Assembly (NCBI GenBank): GCA_037903475.1
Contig: JBAJFG010000262.1
Location: forward strand, 620,001-684,000
Direction of reading: 5' to 3'
Length of the DNA: 64,000 bases
From: Ancylostoma caninum
Lineage: Eukaryota; Nematoda; Chromadorea; Rhabditida; Ancylostomatidae
How positions within the stretch are numbered: the stretch's first letter is position 1; each line of letters starts with the position of its first letter. The notes below the pieces were generated by a model. It was not told where the DNA came from. It saw only the letters and a list, made by a program, of their open reading frames with translations, and did no database searches. This document shows, in pieces, positions 58,774 through 64,000 of the stretch. The position numbers and the translations under genes are program-made.

Positions 58774-59328
58774 CTGAAAGCAGTACCCAGCAAAGTAGCA
58801 AAGTAAAGAGTCAAGACGAGAGCACTGGTTGTAAACGGACAATATTAAAAATGATGATACAATGACGGCATTCTCCAAGATAATAAGTGCCACGCTGTAG
58901 AATGTTACACCTCAACATTACATATAGACTTGATGAGTTCTGACAAGACATTCACAGTAGAGAGAGGTTTCGTCTCCAATATAAGCTGTGGTCAAAAGAA
59001 CGAAACGAACTTCATGCAGAAGTAGTGGAAAAGATTATACATTACAATGAGATTCGGTGTATCGTATTCCAAATGAAAGGCACGTCCCGAAAAACGAAGC
59101 TGGTCAAGACCCCATAATCGAAGCCTTGAGCGCGTTTGCGAAACATTTCCTCTCGATCAATATTCTTACTCTTTGCTGCACCGGGTTGCAAGTGACAAGG
59201 TTCGTAGCGTCTCGAAATGAGACATGAGCATAAAATTGGGAACTGGGACGTAGATCTAGAATCGGTTCTCCATTTCTGGTAAAATGGATAGCCAAACAAG
59301 CCATGAACGCTCTTCTCTTCAGTGCACG
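58774..59328. other. Stretch without recognised gene
   Basis: Upstream flank of the RGG gene and downstream flank of the LTR element. Minus-strand open frames here (59042-59299, 59104-59484) have no family support. Confidence 0.4.
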
Positions 59329-59685
59329 TGTAAGGGATGCTGAACAGGAGCTATGATATATTTTATCAGATTCCACCGCTGACTCACTTCTTTCAGGGCG
59401 TGGCCGGCGGAGCAACTCGCAAGGGAAGAGAAGCCTTCCGACGCGCCGGCGAGCGGCCGCTCGCTTCGGTGACCTACCAACCATCCACCTGGCTGTTTGC
59501 CTGCCTCATCCAAGCTCTACCACGTCAGCCCATCCAGGATTCCACTAGCTGCCTAGATCTATCCATCTGTGTATATTCCTATACTGCCTTCTGTGATTTT
59601 GCTGGTAATAAGGATAAACTACTATTATCCTATTGTGTCCGGATACAGAAGCATGGGAAGCAGCTTCCGCTGGCGTAACGCTTAC
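59329..59685 (+). repeat. Putative 5' LTR of a gypsy-type retroelement
   Basis: Begins TGTAAGGG and ends CTTAC, a short inverted pair, followed at once by a PBS-like TGGTAGCAGCGAGTGGTTC (59686-59704). It contains AATAAGGATAAA near 59608. The second LTR is outside the window, so the boundaries rest on these signals alone. Confidence 0.4.
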
Positions 59686-60594
59686 TGGTAGCAGCGAGTG
59701 GTTCACCCCTCACGAGGACGAAGCCAGGTGGGTCTCTTAGCATTTTGCCCGGTTGGGTCGACTTCGAAACTGGCCATTTTGTTGTCGCTCTCCGCATAAA
59801 CCTCGCGCGCTAAGAGACCAGCACGGTCGCGCTTCTCTCCACAAAGACTACCGTCCCCGCTTTGTGCTCGAGTTTACGGCATTTCTTTCACCGCAGCAGT
59901 GTAAACTTTTTTCTTTTCAAGTTCACATATGGCACTTGCCATGAGCTCAACGGGATACGGTACTCTTTGTGTTTTCGTCTCTTTGTATTAAGTCCCGGGA
60001 CCCGGCGTGGGTATAAACCGCAGATAAAGGAAAACTCCTAGGAGACCGGTTGGTCCGACGTCGCAGATTATTTGAGCAGGTCAAGGTTGACAAAGTTTGA
60101 GTGGTTAGGCATGCATGCGAAAGGTAAAAGTTGAGAATTATTAGTGAAGTTAGGTGAGGAATAGACATTATGTTTACGAGGAGTAGTTGAGATATTGATA
60201 GGTAGGCGTTGATGAACGCAGAGGGAGAGGTTCATTTGTTTTGCGGTACGGAAGGAGCAAAGTCGACAGGTGATTTGGACAACGGAGATGACGGACTTAG
60301 TTGTTCTCTGAGTGGATTCCTATTGATCTTTTGGCCGGTGTGGCCCGATGCCTAGATAGATTGTCTCGCATGCCCTCTACGATCTACCAAAACCACCTCA
60401 AGAATCGATCTGAGTAGGCCCCCCCGTCCCTCTATGGTCGAGTGACGGAGGGGCCCCCTCCTTTCGGAGGGGAATGGAGACCACCCCCCAAGAGACGGCG
60501 GACAGGCGCGAACCCGCTTCGCAAGTTGTTACTTGGGGGGGTGTGCAACGGTCTCCACTGCAATATTACTATTGCAAAGAGTTTGCAAAGCGTA

Positions 60595-60667
60595 GGGTCC
60601 CGGCGGGGATTGAACCCGCTTGGGCGCGAGTGATAGCAGCGATCACTCGCTCTGCGCCATCCGCCGT
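60595..60667 (-). ncRNA. tRNA-like sequence in the retroelement leader
   Basis: On the minus strand: A-box-like TGGCGCAGAGCG, a perfect 9-bp stem GCGAGTGAT..ATCACTCGC with loop CGCTGCT in anticodon position, and a T arm GCGGG-TTCAATC-CCCGC with B box GGTTCAATCC. Acceptor pairing is absent and U33 is missing, so it is not a working tRNA; it may be a SINE head. A partial related block (AGACGGCGGACAGGCGCGAA) lies at 60491-60520. Confidence 0.6.
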
Positions 60668-61445
60668 CTGACCGCAAAGGCTTTTTTTCATAGCCAATTG
60701 ATAGGAGAGCCCGCCGATCAGGTGTTAACACGTCGCGCCGCGATATTCTCGTCAAGTACCATGCAACTGCTGACCCTTTTGCCCATTAAGCACCAGGATT
60801 GTATCACTTACATCGAGGATGGTCCTTAGAGTCGGCACCGGTTGAATGTGAGCCCCATCGAGACCAAGAGTACTTGGGCGCCATATGGTAGTGCCCCGCC
60901 CAAGTTATTCTTTAGTTCTACTCGTCTACACGCTAGATACCGGTCGCACAGTCCTCGCGATTTCTTCACTCCCAACGATTGTACTCCTAAAAGTGATCTG
61001 CATTCAAGACTCATATTCACATTTGTGACCTTTTTGTTGCAGAGTTGCCTTTCTCGACGCTGGTTGCTCAGCTTGCTTTCCCATGACATTCTTGGAATTA
61101 GATCTTGATCATGATAACAGCTCAGAGTTCGCGTTCCGCTCTCATACAGTACCCTAGGATGGAATGTAAGCAAATGCCGTCCGTATAAACATCACGAGAC
61201 TTTCCTATTCAAACCTAAACAGTCTTTTGTGTCAGTCCTTTGTCTCACCCCGAGTTCTACCCCGCCCCTCCTCAAAGCTCATTTGACGTTCTAAGCCCAT
61301 CGAAGCATCCCCCCTTCTCTCTCAATCCAACTTTGTCCGACCTCTCTCACTTGATACCACCAGTCATTTACATTTAGCCAACTGCCTTACATTTAGCCTT
61401 AACCCTTTTCTTTTCTTCCTAAGCCTACTCATTGCAGGTGAGTGA

Positions 61446-64000
61446 ATGGGTCCGCCACTCACTCGGTCGCGCACGCATTCGAATGATTCAAGGGCGGCTG
61501 CCCCGATTACTACGGAAATTCCCGCATTTACGAGGAGGATCACTGGCTCTCTGGCGAACCTCAGCGACGACGCTACGGTACGGGGACGCGACGCCAAGGA
61601 GCTCCGAGACGCCACAGCTCAGGCCATCACAGAAGTGTGGAACGACACCAGGACAGCCACGGCAACACTAGCAAGGCAAGTTAATGAAGGGAATTCCTCT
61701 CTTTTAACGGGGTTGAACCAGTCGTTTTCCGCGGTTGGGCAGAGGATTAATTCCATCCCTATGGTAGGCAATTTTAGCCCGGATGGGCCGATTCCTAAAA
61801 TAGTTCCGTTCACGGGTTCGGGTGAAGACGGCACCCAGTTTTCTATGTGGCTCAGACGCCTCGAGGACGTGATTCGAATGAGGACTTCCGGAGCGTCATC
61901 ACAGATGAAGGCAAACTTCCTCATCGGGCACCTCGATGGCGTAGCACGCGAGAAAGTCGAGGAGCTCTCTGCAGAGGAGAGAGAGGATTTCGACGTAATC
62001 GTCGCTCACTTGAAAAAATTCTTCGAGGGGCCACAACATCGCTACATGGCGAGGCAGACCCTATCAGTCTGCCAGCAACAGCCCGGTGAGACATCAGCCT
62101 CTTTCGCCAACCGGCTCCTCAACTTGGTCCGAGCAGCAACCACTGGGCAGGATCCAGCCAGCCAGAAAGAAAGAGTCCTGGAAGAGTTCGTGGCCCGACT
62201 CAGACCAGATATCAGGTATTACGTTAAGCTCGACAACCCTGCAACTTTCGAGCAAGCTGTTGGCAAGGCCCAGATGGTCGAACAACTTTTAGCAGAGGCA
62301 ACTGCGGACCGCTTGATTGCCCCAGCTACAGCCCCCAGGTCCATTGAGGTTAAGGCAATGAACCCGCCATCGGTTAACCCTCGACCGGCTTACCAAACCG
62401 ACTTTAGGAATTCACGTTTCCCACGTAGTAATTCATCACCTGGAATTAGCTCAAATAACCGCTTTCAGGGCACGACCAATACAAGGAGATTCGACACCGA
62501 TCGCCGAAATGGTATTTCTAGTCAATCCACCTGTTTTAACTGCGGTGGCACCGGACATATGGCACGTCAATGCCCCTCGCCCAGGATTCGCTCTTCAGAA
62601 AGAGGTAGGAGGACTTTTATTCCCTCTCGTGGTCGATCTCCTTATCAGGGCAATAATCGCTCTTCGCCCGCTTATGTCATGCATCTCTCTCCATCTGATC
62701 CTGCCACAGAACTTTTGGAAGCCCGCGAACAAATTCAGTCCCTTTCCATCTCCATGCGGGAGCAACAGCAAGCTTTAGAAAACTCCGAAGCGCGAATATC
62801 TGCGCTCGTAAAAAGAAATGAGGAGCTGGCAAGCTCTACTTTTGGTCGATCGGCCCCGATCTCTACTTCATCATCACGCTCACCGCCTAGCATTAGCTCA
62901 CTCATGCCGTGTGTGATGCTTTTCTCTCTTCTAAGCACTGGCAACGCATCTCCTTCTTCGGCATGGCTCTGTCCTCATGAGCCCTCCGATCTCATCGCTC
63001 GGATCCCGATGACTTACAATTGCTCTCGAATCATCCCTAGGGTCGACTCTGTTCCTCGAGCGCTTTCGATTCATGTCTATCGCCCCAATACCCGTCGATA
63101 TGACACTCAAGCATCGCTATGTAAGATTGTCACGCGTACAGTCGAGTTTTCTGTTAACTTTTTTGGCGCCCGCACCGAAATCCATTCAGAAGCTCATCAG
63201 ATTGTTTCCCTTGAGGCGTGTAAACTTATGATCCAACACCACAAGTGTGAGTTTGGTCCTATGACCGCTTCCGGCGAATCGTGGGCAACTACTAATGATC
63301 TGGTCTTTGAATGGCCGTCTGCCCCATTTGGGTGTTGCGTTACTCGTAAGGCATCCGTCTCAAATTGTTATCTGGTTAACACCGTTGTACATATGCGTCA
63401 CGGATCTGATTACCCGGACTCGGCGGCGGGAGACCTCCACCAATGCCAGTACTCAGCTGGAAGTTGTACAATGCGCGACGGGTCTGTTCTCATCTGGGTA
63501 CCTAACAAGGAAGAAGCCTGTCAGTACATTCCAGTCACCAAAATGAAGGGGCACCTTTTGGGCGACATTTGGATTAGTGATTCAAAAGAGTTTGCCCTCT
63601 CTTGGCGCGAGGACAGCGAACGAATCACCGATTGCGCTAAGGAGCTAATCATTTCCGATCAGGGATACGCGATCATGATGATACACCGCGTTCCCCGTCA
63701 AACAGCACCCAAGGTGGGTATGGTTACATCCAACCAGTTAGCCGCGCAGCTGCTGGCTGTTGAGGACAGCGTGCAGACGGCGGTCTCGGCGTTATTCCAC
63801 CACGCGCTTTCCGCTTTATGCGATAGGACTAACTTGCTCGCCTTAACCTTGCACACTTCTTTGTCCGCCCATCCGACATTCACTTTGCGGAACCTTCTTG
63901 AGCGTAACGACCTCGCAGCGTCGTACCTCGGTAACGGCCTGGTTCAGATACATAGGTGTATGCCCATTCCACCCAAGCATTACAAGGTGGTTCCTTTCAA
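61446..64000 (+). CDS. gag: Gag polyprotein with CCHC knuckle, open into a glycoprotein-like region (partial)
   Basis: ATG at 61446 (in-frame TGA directly upstream at 61443) starts a frame open to the window end, 851 codons. Residues about 115-285 are a Ty3/gypsy-type Gag capsid (PFTGSGEDGTQFSMWLRRLE; FANRLLNLVRAA). Residues 363-376 form a zinc knuckle CFNCGGTGHMARQC. A coiled coil (ELLEAREQIQSLSISMREQQ) follows at about 419-462, then a short hydrophobic segment (SLMPCVMLFSLLSTGNAS, about 484-501) resembling a signal peptide, then some 350 residues with many Cys and N-glycosylation sites. No protease DTG/DSG, no reverse-transcriptase motif. The last part (DPT-like HPTFTLRNLLERNDL, then VQIHRCMPI) reminds me of the glycoproteins of jingchuviruses, which retroelements are known to capture; this is a weak resemblance only. 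Confidence 0.75.
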   Translation, partial: MGPPLTRSRTHSNDSRAAAPITTEIPAFTRRITGSLANLSDDATVRGRDAKELRDATAQAITEVWNDTRTATATLARQVNEGNSSLLTGLNQSFSAVGQRINSIPMVGNFSPDGPIPKIVPFTGSGEDGTQFSMWLRRLEDVIRMRTSGASSQMKANFLIGHLDGVAREKVEELSAEEREDFDVIVAHLKKFFEGPQHRYMARQTLSVCQQQPGETSASFANRLLNLVRAATTGQDPASQKERVLEEFVARLRPDIRYYVKLDNPATFEQAVGKAQMVEQLLAEATADRLIAPATAPRSIEVKAMNPPSVNPRPAYQTDFRNSRFPRSNSSPGISSNNRFQGTTNTRRFDTDRRNGISSQSTCFNCGGTGHMARQCPSPRIRSSERGRRTFIPSRGRSPYQGNNRSSPAYVMHLSPSDPATELLEAREQIQSLSISMREQQQALENSEARISALVKRNEELASSTFGRSAPISTSSSRSPPSISSLMPCVMLFSLLSTGNASPSSAWLCPHEPSDLIARIPMTYNCSRIIPRVDSVPRALSIHVYRPNTRRYDTQASLCKIVTRTVEFSVNFFGARTEIHSEAHQIVSLEACKLMIQHHKCEFGPMTASGESWATTNDLVFEWPSAPFGCCVTRKASVSNCYLVNTVVHMRHGSDYPDSAAGDLHQCQYSAGSCTMRDGSVLIWVPNKEEACQYIPVTKMKGHLLGDIWISDSKEFALSWREDSERITDCAKELIISDQGYAIMMIHRVPRQTAPKVGMVTSNQLAAQLLAVEDSVQTAVSALFHHALSALCDRTNLLALTLHTSLSAHPTFTLRNLLERNDLAASYLGNGLVQIHRCMPIPPKHYKVVPF
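62532..62576 (+). other. CCHC zinc knuckle of Gag
   Basis: C-x2-C-x4-H-x4-C (CFNCGGTGHMARQC), the nucleic-acid-binding module of retroelement nucleocapsids. It fixes the reading frame of the open frame from 61446. Confidence 0.92.

Noticed and set aside
60595..60667. Functional tRNA
   Set aside because: The acceptor stem does not pair and the base before the anticodon position is G rather than U, so it is called tRNA-like only.

Overview
The window looks like genomic DNA of a parasitic clade V (strongylid-type) nematode. Introns are short, with TTTTCAG-like acceptors and GTAAGT/GTGAGT donors. There is one nematode-type tRNA-Gly, and much of the sequence is DNA transposons, fold-back MITEs and dispersed inverted repeats, plus the start of an LTR retroelement. 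The species assignment is inference; nothing here is bacterial or phage.

One minus-strand gene dominates positions 127-53602. Its 3' end (127-2537) encodes an anillin homology domain followed by a complete anillin-type PH domain. I assembled 70 candidate exons by hand from splice signals, coding content and phase. They join in one consistent frame to about 2,780 codons, far longer than known anillins (roughly 1,100-1,200 residues). The extra length lies in a low-complexity Ser/Thr/Pro-rich N-terminal half. Its core is two tandem arrays of one duplicated exon plus a mini-intron: 10 exons at 30118-31941 and 10 at 33257-35073. Each encodes a 35-44 residue unit whose common core is HASTAMLDRTGQSASRQNI. 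This exon amplification is the most striking feature of the window. A candidate start exon (53561-53602) abuts a MITE.

Introns of this gene hold most of the rest. The 14.8-kb intron 12578-27374 contains an opposite-strand gene with a PB1 domain and an RS-rich tail (20374-21074, with an apparent frameshift), a 60-bp minisatellite, a ~350-bp tandem repeat, a decayed Tc1-like element and a 1.75-kb Mutator-like element. Other introns hold the tRNA-Gly (29417-29488), a hAT-like element with 8-bp target duplication (38065-39248), a Mutator-like element with 9-bp duplication (44555-46085), and several perfect hairpins. Two repeat blocks (13.7-15.6k and 23.6-26.9k) have inverted copies at 44.6-46.1k and 46.9-48.6k. 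These copies serve as empty sites that date later insertions.

From 53.6k on there are MITEs, a 2.4-kb long-TIR element carrying a PHD-like zinc finger exon (54967-57406), a small minus-strand RGG-box protein gene (57560-58773), and a Ty3/gypsy-type retroelement running off the end of the window. In the latter a gag ORF with a CCHC zinc knuckle begins at 61446 and stays open to 64000. After the knuckle it continues not into protease/reverse transcriptase but into a Cys-rich, secretory-looking region, so it is a candidate Gag-glycoprotein fusion.
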